NCBI GenBank assembly: GCA_000719105.1
Contig: JODX01000006.1
Span: 1-64,000 of the forward strand
Source of the DNA: Streptomyces sclerotialus
GTDB lineage: Bacteria > Actinomycetota > Actinomycetes > Streptomycetales > Streptomycetaceae
Direction of reading: 5' to 3'
DNA: 64,000 nt
Shown: in pieces, positions 1 through 8,210 of the stretch
Layout of the letters: every line of letters begins with the position of its first letter
Position numbering within the stretch: position 1 is the stretch's first letter
Translations under genes and position numbers: made by a program
The notes under the pieces: generated by a model
Told to the model about the DNA's origin: nothing
The model's database searches: none
What the model saw: the letters and a program-made list of their open reading frames with translations, nothing else

Positions 1-628
1 GACGTGGTCGTGGACGGCGGCAACTCGCGCTGGACGGACGACGAGAAGCACGCCGAGGAGCTCGCCGCCAAGGGCATCGGCTTCGTCGACTGCGGCGTCT
101 CCGGCGGCGTGTGGGGCCTGGAGAACGGCTACGCGCTGATGTACGGCGGCGACGCCGAGAACATCGCCAAGGTGCAGCCGGTCTTCGACGCGCTCAAGCC
201 GGAGGGCGACTTCGGCGCGGTGCACGCGGGCAAGGTAGATGGTCCACAACGGCATCGAGTACGCCATGATGCAGGCCTACGCCGAGGGCTGGGAGCTGCT
301 GGAGAAGGTCGACTCGGTCACCGACGTGCGCGAGGTCTTCCGCTCCTGGCAGGAGGGCACCGTGATCCGCTCCTGGCTGCTCGACCTGGCGGTCAACGCG
401 CTGAACGAGGACGAGCACCTGGACAAGCTGCGCGGCTACGCGCAGGACTCCGGCGAGGGCCGCTGGACGGTGGAGGCGGCGATCGACAACGCGGTGCCGC
501 TGCCCGCGATCACCGCGTCACTGTTCGCCCGGTTCGCCTCCCGGCAGGACGACTCCCCGCAGATGAAGATGATCGCCGCGCTGCGCAACCAGTTCGGCGG
601 CCACGCGGTCGAGGCGGCCGGGAAGTAG
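1..628 (+). pseudogene. gnd: 6-phosphogluconate dehydrogenase, 3' part, disrupted by deletion/frameshift
   Basis: The window opens inside this gene in frame 1 with the beta-alpha-beta region (VDGGNSRW, then GVSGGVWGLENGYALMYGG), typical of decarboxylating 6-phosphogluconate dehydrogenase of the short (YqeC/GntZ-like) type. The enzyme oxidises 6-phosphogluconate to ribulose 5-phosphate in the pentose phosphate pathway. The frame breaks near 232-238. After HAGKV the reading moves to another frame starting at ATG 239 (MVHNGIEYAMMQ), which then runs intact to the stop at 628. Family members have about eight residues of the form VGAGHFxK here, holding the catalytic lysine just before MVHNG. Only four bases (gtag) remain, so about 20 nt are missing. 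That both shifts the frame and removes the catalytic motif. Convergent with the lipase gene; a strong hairpin lies between. A sequencing error cannot be excluded. Confidence 0.85.
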
Positions 629-652
629 TCTCCCGCCCATCGCCCCGGCACT

Positions 653-700
653 CCCCGCCCCGTCCGCTTCCAGCAAGTGCTGGAAGCGGACGGGGCGGGG
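653..700. terminator. strong bidirectional hairpin between convergent genes
   Basis: A perfect inverted repeat with 23-bp arms (653-675 and 678-700) sits between the stops of gnd (628) and the lipase gene (740, other strand). The GC-rich stem with a tiny loop and no long U-tract is typical of Streptomyces terminators and would work in both directions. Confidence 0.85.
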
Positions 701-739
701 GTCGTTCCGGCGGGCGGCGTTCCCCTGCGACGCGGACTC

Positions 740-2032
740 CTACAGCACGTCCCCGAACTCGCTCAGCACTCCGGCCGGGGCCAGCGCGTTCACGTAGTGG
801 CTCGGGCCGTGGTCGTCGAAGGAGTACTTGAACGGGATCGTGCGGGTCAGGGCGAGCCGTGCCGCGAAGAACGCCAGCGGGGCGACGACGGCGAGCCCTG
901 CGAGGTTGTCCATCTGCGGATAGCCGGACCCGGTGGTCTCGGTCCAGCCGGTGGCACGCGCGCGCAGCAGCGGATCGAGGGACCGGCGGACGGCGTCCGT
1001 CACCCGGACCGTGGCGTCGCCCCAGCCCGACAGCGGACGGGCGAGCATCATCCGCGCGGCGTCGCCCGGCACGGTGAGCGTCTCCAGCGCCGCGTCGACT
1101 CCGGACATCAGGAGCGTCTCCATCAGGCTGCGCGGCCTGCGGTAGTGGAACTCCCGGCCGAACGGGGCGTACGGCCCGACCGGCCGCGGCGGCAGCGCCG
1201 GCACGAGATCGCGGTCGAAGATGTAGCGGAGCATGCGTTCGCGCAGCACGGGGGTTCCGGACGGGCCGACCGTCTCCTCGCAGGCCCGCGCGAAGTCCGG
1301 TCCGCCGATCATGGGCTGCCCGTAGGTGTAGACGCCCTTCAGCTTCTCGGCGATGCGCCGGTAGCGGGGCTCGTGCGTGAGCATCACCGCCATCAGCGCC
1401 GCCATTGCGCCGCCGGTGCTGTGCCCGGTGATGTAGAGGGCCCGCATGCCCTCGCCGCGGGTACCGGACACGCCGGGGACGACGGACTCCCCGCGCAGCG
1501 CCCGGTTGAGCGCCTCGACGACCAGGTGGCGGGTGGCGCGCACATTGCGGTAGAAGCCCGCGTGCACCTCGTACCGTTTGCCGTCCAGTTCCACGGCCAG
1601 CATCTCGGGGCGCACGTCGGCGTCCGTGAGGATGCTGATGATGTCCTCGGGCTGGGTGCCCCGGTAGCAGAGGATCACAATCCGGCGGTCCCGGTCCTGG
1701 ACGAGGTACGCGCCGGACGCGATGTACATGGCGTCCACGCGCTGCTCGGCCGACCAGCACTCGCTGCGTTCCAGGCCGAGACGCGTCATGATCATGGTCA
1801 TGGTCTCGGGGTCGGTCCGCATGCCGTACCCGGCGTACGCGTACGCCGAGCAGGTCGCCATCACATGCGGGATCACTCCGTCGGGGTCCGGCTGCCCCTT
1901 GTCCTCCAGCAGGCGTTCCGCCAGGTCGGGGTAGACCGGGAAGCCGGTGAGCCCCGGCTCGATGTCGGTTTTGGACTTGAGCGGCCGCATCTCGGCGAAG
2001 CTCGGTCCGGTCGCGCTCCGGGTGTCCTGCAT
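740..2032 (-). CDS. lipase family (class 3-like) alpha/beta hydrolase
   Basis: A 430-residue protein with the alpha/beta-hydrolase nucleophile elbow GHSTGGAMAAL (Ser about 205) preceded by VILCYRGTQPEDI, the arrangement of class 3 lipases. An aspartate and histidine of the triad should follow, but I did not assign them. Start chosen at ATG 2030-2032 because gggagg precedes it by about 6 nt; the reading frame stays open upstream but lacks a ribosome site. No signal peptide is evident at this start, so it is probably cytoplasmic or peripheral. It is divergent from the catalase-like/peroxidase fusion gene across about 300 bp, so shared regulation is possible. A lipase releasing unsaturated fatty acids would supply substrate to that fusion enzyme, which is inference. 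Substrate specificity cannot be read from sequence. Confidence 0.8.
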   Translation of the reverse strand: MQDTRSATGPSFAEMRPLKSKTDIEPGLTGFPVYPDLAERLLEDKGQPDPDGVIPHVMATCSAYAYAGYGMRTDPETMTMIMTRLGLERSECWSAEQRVDAMYIASGAYLVQDRDRRIVILCYRGTQPEDIISILTDADVRPEMLAVELDGKRYEVHAGFYRNVRATRHLVVEALNRALRGESVVPGVSGTRGEGMRALYITGHSTGGAMAALMAVMLTHEPRYRRIAEKLKGVYTYGQPMIGGPDFARACEETVGPSGTPVLRERMLRYIFDRDLVPALPPRPVGPYAPFGREFHYRRPRSLMETLLMSGVDAALETLTVPGDAARMMLARPLSGWGDATVRVTDAVRRSLDPLLRARATGWTETTGSGYPQMDNLAGLAVVAPLAFFAARLALTRTIPFKYSFDDHGPSHYVNALAPAGVLSEFGDVL

Positions 2033-2329
2033 GGTCGCCTCCCCCCGGGTCGGTGGCAGCAGAAGCCCGAGCACATCACCGGGGGGCCTTCGATCGGCAG
2101 ACGTTCCCCGGCCAATCCCCCGCCCGCCGGGTGGTGCTGCCGGGAAACGGGAACACCCGCCGGGCCCGCGGCCGGACCGACCGGCGTCCACGGCGTGCGC
2201 AGGAACCACCGCCTGCACGGCCGTTCGCCCGTGCGCACATGGCGGGAAGCGCCGCTGCGGCCGTCCGGTGCCGCCGGTAGCGTGCTGGCCCCCGCGCCGT
2301 TCACATCCGTACGTACGGAGGAAACGACG
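2033..2329. promoter_or_regulatory. divergent intergenic region, lipase / oxygenase fusion
   Basis: About 297 bp between two divergent starts must hold both promoters. Both starts have good ribosome sites (gggagg on the minus strand, cggagg on the plus strand). I could not pick out a convincing -35/-10 pair or operator palindrome. Confidence 0.4.
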
Positions 2330-5206
2330 ATGGCCGAGACCGCGCGGCACCAGCAGCAGTACGAGCGGTACCAGGGCGGCAGTCCGGAGGCGGAGCGGCT
2401 CGTCTTCCAGCGTCTGGCCCGGGAGATCCAGGAGATCCAGGTGCGCAACCGGCGGGCCGGCGGCGGTGGGATCGCCCGTGCCTTCCACGCCAAGGCGCCG
2501 GTGGCCGTGGAGAACGCCCGGCTGCGCTTCCACGACGATCTCCCCGCGGCCCTGCGCGTCGGTTTCGCGCAGCCGGGCGCCGACTACCCGGTGACCGTAC
2601 GGCTGTCCAACGCGAGCGGGGTCCCGCGGCCGGACGGTGCACCCGATCTGCACGGCATCGCCGTCCGGGTACGGGTCTCACCGGACGAGAGCCACGATCT
2701 GCTGGCGACCAGCCACCCCGTCTCGCACGCCCGGGACGCGCGCGAGTTCGTCGCGTTCGCCAAGGCGATGGCGGGCGCCGTGACGCCGCTGCGGAAGGCG
2801 TTCGGGCTGTTCGTGAAGCTGCCGCTGGCGGTGGGGCCGGCCACCGCGAAGCGGATGCGGCGGAACGTCACGGCCGCGACCCGGCGGACCGTCGGCTCGC
2901 TCGCGACGGAGACCTACTGGAGCCGCGGTGCCCTGCTGTGGGGCGACGCGGGCCCCGTGCGCTACCTGCTGCGCCCGGTGCCGGGCACCCCGCCCCCGGC
3001 CGCGCCCGACCGCCAGGACCCCGACTTCCTGCACCACGAGTTCTCCCGGCGGCTCGCGATGAAGGACGTCTGCTACGAGCTGTGCGTGCAGCGGTACGTG
3101 GACGAGCTGCGCACCCCCGTCGAGGACGCCTCGGTGGAGTGGCGGGACGCCGTCACGCCCGCGCTGCCGGTCGCCCGGCTCACCCTTCCCGTCCAGGACC
3201 TCGACGGCGCTCAGGCCCGGGCCGCCGCCGGACGCATCGAGGAGCTCACCTTCAACCCCTGGTGCACGACCGACGAGTTCCGTCCGCTCGGCAACCTCAA
3301 CCGGGCCCGGAAGGACACGTACCGGGCGGGCGCCGCGCACCGCCTCGGCATGTGCTTCCACTCCGAGGAACCGCTGCGCAACCGGCTGCTCGCACCCGTC
3401 GCGGGCGCCGCGTTCGGGCTCCTCAACCGGTGGGTGCCCTGGCACCGGCTGCCGCCGCGGCTGAGCCTGCTGAACCTGATCCTCCTGCGGAAGACGCTGC
3501 GCCGGGAGAACCTGATCGACACCGAGCCGCACGAGGCCCCGCCGACGGCCCGGCCCGCGCCGGAGACGGTGCCGGAGCGGCTGCGCACGGAGCGGTCGTA
3601 CGACGGGGCGTACAACGATCTGTCCGAGCCTCGCACGGGCGCGGTGGGCACCCCCTTCGGGCGCAATCTGCCGCCCGTGCACCGGCCCGACCTCTTCGAC
3701 GAACCGAACCCGGTGACGGTCAGCCGCCGGCTCCTGCACCGCGACACGTTCCTGCCCGCGACCTCGCTCAACGTCCTCGCGGCCGCGTGGATCCAGTTCC
3801 AGGTGCACGACTGGGTCCGCCACAGCCGCCACAAGCCGGGCGTGCGGGACGTGGAGGTGCCGCTGCCGCCCGGCTCCGGTGCCTGGCGCAACACACCGGG
3901 CGGGCCCGCCGAGAACGTCATGCGGTTCGCCGACAACGAGGGCGTCGAGCGGCCCGGCGGCGGGCTCCCGCTCCTCCACGGCAACACGGTCTCGCACTGG
4001 TGGGACGGCTCCGAGGTGTACGGCACGGACGAGCAGGCCGCACGGTTCCTGCGCGAGGCGGACGGCCGCGCCGAACTCCGGCTGGAGGACGGGCATCTGC
4101 CGACGGGGTCGGACGGCCTTCCGAAAACCGGGCTGGCCGAGGGCTGGTGGATGGGGCTCAGCGCGCTGCACACCCTGTTCGCCCGCGAGCACAATGCGGT
4201 CTGCGAGGCGCTGCGCGCCGAGTACCCGGCGATGACCGAGGAACGGATCTACCAGACGGCGCGACTGGTGGTCGCCGCGCTGATCGTGAAGATCCACACC
4301 GTGGAGTGGACTCCGGCGGTGCTCGCCACCGAGGCCCTCCGGCTGGCGATGCGGACCACCTGGCAGGGCCCGCCCGGGCACTGGCTGACCCAGCTCGGCC
4401 TGTGGCTGTTCGACGCCCGCTCGCTGGCCGGTATCCCGCGGACGCCGACGGACCACCACCGGGTGCCGTTCTCGCTGACCGAGGACTACATCGCCGTCTA
4501 CCGGATGCACCCGCTCCTCCCGGACGACTACGAGCTGTTCGAGCACCGCTTCGGGAAGCGGCTGGAGTCGGTGGGCTTCGCGGACATCCAGGGCGGCCGG
4601 GCCGAGACGCGGTTCCGCAAGACGGGCCTCGCGGACACCCTGTACTCGTTCGGCATCGCGCATCCCGGTGCGATCACCCTGCACAACTACCCGCGCTTCC
4701 TGCAGCAGTTCGAGCGCGACGGCGAGATCATCGACCTGTCGGTCGTCGACCTGGTCCGTACCCGCCGGCGCGGTGTGCCGCGCTACAACGACTTCCGGGA
4801 GGGCCTGCACAAACGGCGGGTGAAGTCCTTCGGGGAACTGTCGGAGAACGCGGAGACCGTGGCCCGGCTGAGGGAGGTCTACCGGTCGGTCGACGAGGTC
4901 GACACCATGGTCGGCCTGTACGCGGAGAACCCTCCGGAGGGCTTCGCCTTCAGTGACACCGCGTTCCGCGTCTTCATCCTGATGGCCGGCAGGCGGCTGC
5001 AGAGCGACCGCTTCCTGACGGTCGACTACCGGCCCGAGATCTACACCCCGCTCGGCATGGACTGGGTGGAGAGGGGCGACATGAACTCCGTGATCCTGCG
5101 CCACTGCCCGGAGCTCGCCGCGCTGCTGCCGCGGGGCGCGAGCGCGTTCGCGCCCTGGCGGACGGTCCGTCAGACGGACGACGGAGGTACCCATGAGCAA
5201 GGCTGA
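2330..5206 (+). CDS. catalase-like domain fused to animal-type heme peroxidase/dioxygenase
   Basis: A 958-residue two-domain heme protein. Residues about 1-380 form a catalase-fold domain of the small y4iL-like type: AFHAKA with the distal His53 and, later, PLGNLNRARKDTY with the expected heme-ligand Tyr331. Residues about 430-930 are an animal heme peroxidase/fatty-acid dioxygenase-like domain: WIQFQVHDW with distal His493 and AVYRMHPLLPDDYELF with proximal His727. Both domains keep their predicted heme ligands, so two hemes are expected. Catalase-related domains fused to lipoxygenases make allene oxides or cyclised products from fatty-acid hydroperoxides, and the peroxidase-family partner here resembles alpha- or linoleate-dioxygenases. 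I infer a self-contained oxylipin synthase. Start ATG 2330 follows acggagg. Its 3' end overlaps the next gene by 14 bp, indicating translational coupling. Confidence 0.8.
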   Translation: MAETARHQQQYERYQGGSPEAERLVFQRLAREIQEIQVRNRRAGGGGIARAFHAKAPVAVENARLRFHDDLPAALRVGFAQPGADYPVTVRLSNASGVPRPDGAPDLHGIAVRVRVSPDESHDLLATSHPVSHARDAREFVAFAKAMAGAVTPLRKAFGLFVKLPLAVGPATAKRMRRNVTAATRRTVGSLATETYWSRGALLWGDAGPVRYLLRPVPGTPPPAAPDRQDPDFLHHEFSRRLAMKDVCYELCVQRYVDELRTPVEDASVEWRDAVTPALPVARLTLPVQDLDGAQARAAAGRIEELTFNPWCTTDEFRPLGNLNRARKDTYRAGAAHRLGMCFHSEEPLRNRLLAPVAGAAFGLLNRWVPWHRLPPRLSLLNLILLRKTLRRENLIDTEPHEAPPTARPAPETVPERLRTERSYDGAYNDLSEPRTGAVGTPFGRNLPPVHRPDLFDEPNPVTVSRRLLHRDTFLPATSLNVLAAAWIQFQVHDWVRHSRHKPGVRDVEVPLPPGSGAWRNTPGGPAENVMRFADNEGVERPGGGLPLLHGNTVSHWWDGSEVYGTDEQAARFLREADGRAELRLEDGHLPTGSDGLPKTGLAEGWWMGLSALHTLFAREHNAVCEALRAEYPAMTEERIYQTARLVVAALIVKIHTVEWTPAVLATEALRLAMRTTWQGPPGHWLTQLGLWLFDARSLAGIPRTPTDHHRVPFSLTEDYIAVYRMHPLLPDDYELFEHRFGKRLESVGFADIQGGRAETRFRKTGLADTLYSFGIAHPGAITLHNYPRFLQQFERDGEIIDLSVVDLVRTRRRGVPRYNDFREGLHKRRVKSFGELSENAETVARLREVYRSVDEVDTMVGLYAENPPEGFAFSDTAFRVFILMAGRRLQSDRFLTVDYRPEIYTPLGMDWVERGDMNSVILRHCPELAALLPRGASAFAPWRTVRQTDDGGTHEQG

Positions 5207-6647
5207 CCGCCGGACGGCGGCCCGCGGATCCACGACCGGGACCGGATCCGGGCACCGGGGACTGGACGACCTGCTGCGGCGGCCACTGCTCGAGACCCTG
5301 TGGCGGCGCCGCACCCACCGGGTCGCCCGAGGTGTCTCCGTGGCCGCCGGTTCGATGAGCCACACCTCCGCCCACGCCCCGGAGCCCCTGACGGAGCTGG
5401 AGGAGGCGGTCCTGATCGCGCTGACGGGACCCACCGGGTTCACGATGCCCGACCGTCCCTTCGAGGACCCGCGGGACGGCTCGCCCGTCATGGCCAAGCC
5501 CAACCTGACGACCATGACGGGCCGGAGCGCGAGCAGCCCGGACAACGCGCAGGCCACCCACTTCTTCCTGATCAACGACACGGGCACGTACTTCCTGCGC
5601 CACCCGCCCGCCCCGCCGCGGCCGCACGAGCCGTTCGACGCGGACACGCTGACCGCCCGGGCGCGCGAGACGAAGGTGCGGATCCTGGACCACCGCCTCG
5701 ACGTCCCCGAGGGGAAGCGGGACTTCCCGGCCTACCTGGACTCCAACCGGTTCCTGTCCAACCTGCCGGGCACGACCCTGCTGTTCCCCGTCGTCGATGT
5801 GTCCCACCAGTACATCAACGCGCTCATGTACCTGCTCACCCAGCCGGACGGGGCCCGCCCGGTCCTGGTGGACGACCGGAACCTGCACCGCCCGGCCGGG
5901 GTGGAGAAGTGGGTGCGCAACGGCTTCCTCAACGAGGACATCAAGCTGCCGCTCGGCTCGCTCGGCCCCCTGCGCACCGAGATCGAGGCGGACCTGCTGC
6001 TGCAGAACCTGATGCTGACCGCGGAGGCGATGGGCCTGGGCGCCTGGATCCACTCCGCGATCCACCCCCGCATCGCGCTCGGCCACCCGAAGTACGCCAG
6101 GACGTACGGCAGGATGCTCGGCTTCACCTTCGTCACCCCGCGCTGGCGGGCCTCCGACATGTGGCACTGGCAGATCCCCCTGCCGAGCCTCGCGGCGCTG
6201 CGCTCGCACCCGGTCGGGCTGCGCTCCCCGGAGGGCGAGCCGCTGATCGAGGCCGCGTGCCCGCCGGCGTACGCGTCGATGTCGGACGCCGTGGACGCGG
6301 TCGTCCGCCGGAAGTTCGGCCCCGGCGGCTGTTACTCCGACAAGGACGTCTTCGCCCGCATCTACCGGAACGACTACGGGCAGCGCTACCTGGCGGAGGC
6401 GAGCGAGTACGACGACCGGGTGGTCGAGTGCACCCGTGACATCTGCGAGTACGTGCTCCACACGCACCGCCGCTTCCCCGCGCACACGGACGCCGTCCAG
6501 GTGCCGGGCGTGTGGCTGCAGGTCCACCACGTCGAGACCGAGTACTACGAGCGGTACTTCGTGGACGGGCTGACCGAGGCCCATCGCGGGCATGCCGGGG
6601 TGTGGCACGCGGAGGGGCGGGGAGGCACCGGCACCGGCAGGACCTGA
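5193..6647 (+). CDS. nitroreductase-fold-like protein coupled to the heme oxygenase gene
   Basis: A 484-residue protein starting at ATG 5193 after ggagg, inside the end of the heme oxygenase gene. Not recognised with certainty. The segment LTELEEAVLIALTGPTGF near the N-terminus and the later LLLQNLMLTAEAMGLGAWIHS resemble the helix and AxxxGLGxxW pattern of FMN-dependent nitroreductases, although the protein is much longer than the usual 200-330 residues. No signal peptide or membrane segment is visible. Tight overlap with the upstream gene suggests both products act together, possibly reducing or desaturating the oxygenated lipid; this is inference. It could also be an Actinobacteria-specific oxidoreductase family of unknown function. 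Confidence 0.6.
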   Translation: MSKADRRTAARGSTTGTGSGHRGLDDLLRRPLLETLWRRRTHRVARGVSVAAGSMSHTSAHAPEPLTELEEAVLIALTGPTGFTMPDRPFEDPRDGSPVMAKPNLTTMTGRSASSPDNAQATHFFLINDTGTYFLRHPPAPPRPHEPFDADTLTARARETKVRILDHRLDVPEGKRDFPAYLDSNRFLSNLPGTTLLFPVVDVSHQYINALMYLLTQPDGARPVLVDDRNLHRPAGVEKWVRNGFLNEDIKLPLGSLGPLRTEIEADLLLQNLMLTAEAMGLGAWIHSAIHPRIALGHPKYARTYGRMLGFTFVTPRWRASDMWHWQIPLPSLAALRSHPVGLRSPEGEPLIEAACPPAYASMSDAVDAVVRRKFGPGGCYSDKDVFARIYRNDYGQRYLAEASEYDDRVVECTRDICEYVLHTHRRFPAHTDAVQVPGVWLQVHHVETEYYERYFVDGLTEAHRGHAGVWHAEGRGGTGTGRT

Positions 6648-6684
6648 CGGGTCCCGGGTCCGGGGCGGGCCGAGCGGATCACTG

Positions 6685-6714
6685 TTGACAGCCCCGGGAG
6701 GACGGCGTCAGAGT
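6685..6714 (+). promoter_or_regulatory. candidate HrdB-type promoter with leaderless start
   Basis: TTGACA (6685-6690), an 18-bp spacer and CAGAGT (6709-6714) match the vegetative promoter pattern. Transcription would begin about 7 nt downstream, essentially at the GTG/ATG start codons at 6720-6726, so the mRNA would be leaderless. This fits the absence of a ribosome site at normal spacing. Confidence 0.5.
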
Positions 6715-6719
6715 CCCGG

Positions 6720-8186
6720 GTGATGATGATCGACGATCTGACCCCGGCCGAGCGGCGTGTCCGGGAGGCCTTCCCGCGAGGCGCGTCCGTGGACTTCCGC
6801 ACGACCCGCGACGAGGACCCCGCGTCCGGCGGCGACTGGGGACCGGAGCGGACCGTACGGGCGGCCGTACTGCGGGCGCTGCTCCTCGGCGGGCCGGAGG
6901 AGGAGCGCGAAGTCGCCGCGCTCAAGCTCACGGGGGCGCGGATCACCGGCGTGCTCGACCTGAACAGCGCCACGGTCGACGCCGCCGTCCGGCTGAGCCA
7001 CTGCCGCTTCGAGGAGCCGCCCCGGCTGTACGGCGCCCAGCTCCGCCGCCTCAACCTGCGCGGCTCGGTCCTGCCCGGCATGGACGCGGGCACCCTCCAG
7101 GTCGACGGGGTGCTGCGGATGACGGACTGCCGGGTGCGGGGACCGGTGGGGCTGGGCGGGGCCCGGATCGCCCGCGCCCTGTTCCTGGACGGCGCCGAGT
7201 TCACCACCGGGGACCCCGCCGAGCCCGTGCTGCGGCTCAACCAGGCCGAGATAGGGGGCGACCTGTCGGCGCCGGGGATACGGGCGTACGGGACGGTACG
7301 GCTCACCGGGGCGTCCGTCGCCGGGGCGGTCGACCTCCAGGGCGGTGAGCTCACCGGCCCCGCGGGCACAGCGCTCGACGCCCCGAACCTCACGGTGGGC
7401 TCCGACGTCCTGGCACGGGAACTGTGCGCGCTCGGCCGGCTCGAGCTCCGCGGCTCCCGCATAGCGGGCCGGCTCGACCTGATGGGCGCCCGGCTGTCGA
7501 ACCCCGGTGACACGGCGCTGCGGGCCAGCAGCTCCGTCATCGGCGAGCTCTGGCTGCTGCGCGGCGACCGCGTCGACGGCGCCCTCAACCTCCGCCGCGC
7601 CCGGATCGACACACTGCTCCTGGAACCGGAGCTGCTCCCCGACGAGGTGCAGCTCAGCGACCTGTCCTACACGGCCCTCATCCCGCACGAGCCCGCCGAG
7701 CGCCGGCTGCCGATGCTGGAGCGGAACGGCGGCGTGTACCAGCCGTACGTCTACGAGCAGTTGACGGCGGCGTACCGCAGGATCGGCGACGACGACGCGG
7801 CCCGGCTGGTCCAGCTCGCCAAGCAGCGCCGCAGACGCGCCACGCTCCCCTGGTACGGGCGGCTGTGGGGCCGGGTGCAGGACGTGACCGTCGGCTACGG
7901 GTTCCGTCCGCTGCGCGCGGCCGTCTGGCTGCTGTCGCTGCTGGCGGTCGGCTCGGTGGCATACGGCCTGGACCACCCGGATCCCCTCAAGGCGGACGAG
8001 GCTCCCGCCTTCAACCCCGTCTTCTACACCCTCGACCTTCTTCTGCCGGTCATCGACTTCGGCCAGGAGCGCGCCTACGCCCCGGACGGCTGGCACCAGG
8101 GGCTGGCGTACGGGCTCGTCATCGCCGGCTGGATCCTCGCCACGGCGATCATCGCCGGTGTGACGCGGACGGTCAGCCGTCAGTAG
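6720..8186 (+). CDS. membrane-anchored repeat protein (membrane-associated oxidoreductase-type annotation)
   Basis: A 488-residue protein. Residues about 70-330 form degenerate right-handed beta-helix or pentapeptide-like repeats (recurring patterns such as ARITGVLDLNSA, GAVDLQG, GRLDLMGA, GALNLRRA). A charged linker (LVQLAKQRRRRATLPWYGR) leads to two C-terminal hydrophobic segments, AVWLLSLLAVGSVAYGL and GLAYGLVIAGWILATAIIAG, which should anchor it in the membrane with the repeat domain probably cytoplasmic. Streptomyces homologues are often labelled membrane-associated oxidoreductase, but I see no nucleotide-binding motif to justify that. Three start codons lie in a row (GTG 6720, ATG 6723, ATG 6726). 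Function unknown; a scaffold or protein-interaction role is plausible. Confidence 0.65.
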   Translation: MMMIDDLTPAERRVREAFPRGASVDFRTTRDEDPASGGDWGPERTVRAAVLRALLLGGPEEEREVAALKLTGARITGVLDLNSATVDAAVRLSHCRFEEPPRLYGAQLRRLNLRGSVLPGMDAGTLQVDGVLRMTDCRVRGPVGLGGARIARALFLDGAEFTTGDPAEPVLRLNQAEIGGDLSAPGIRAYGTVRLTGASVAGAVDLQGGELTGPAGTALDAPNLTVGSDVLARELCALGRLELRGSRIAGRLDLMGARLSNPGDTALRASSSVIGELWLLRGDRVDGALNLRRARIDTLLLEPELLPDEVQLSDLSYTALIPHEPAERRLPMLERNGGVYQPYVYEQLTAAYRRIGDDDAARLVQLAKQRRRRATLPWYGRLWGRVQDVTVGYGFRPLRAAVWLLSLLAVGSVAYGLDHPDPLKADEAPAFNPVFYTLDLLLPVIDFGQERAYAPDGWHQGLAYGLVIAGWILATAIIAGVTRTVSRQ

Positions 8187-8210
8187 GTCCCCCAGGTCCC
8201 GTGGCCGCCT

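Noticed and set aside
510..1760. 416-codon minus-strand open frame overlapping gnd and the lipase gene
   Set aside because: Alternative frame of the lipase gene, Arg/Gly-rich, crossing the terminator hairpin; not protein-like.
2678..5647. 989-codon open frame on the minus strand opposite the heme oxygenase fusion
   Set aside because: Arg/Pro/Val/Gln-rich shadow of a high-GC gene; no family motif, and the plus-strand frame has clear catalase and peroxidase motifs.
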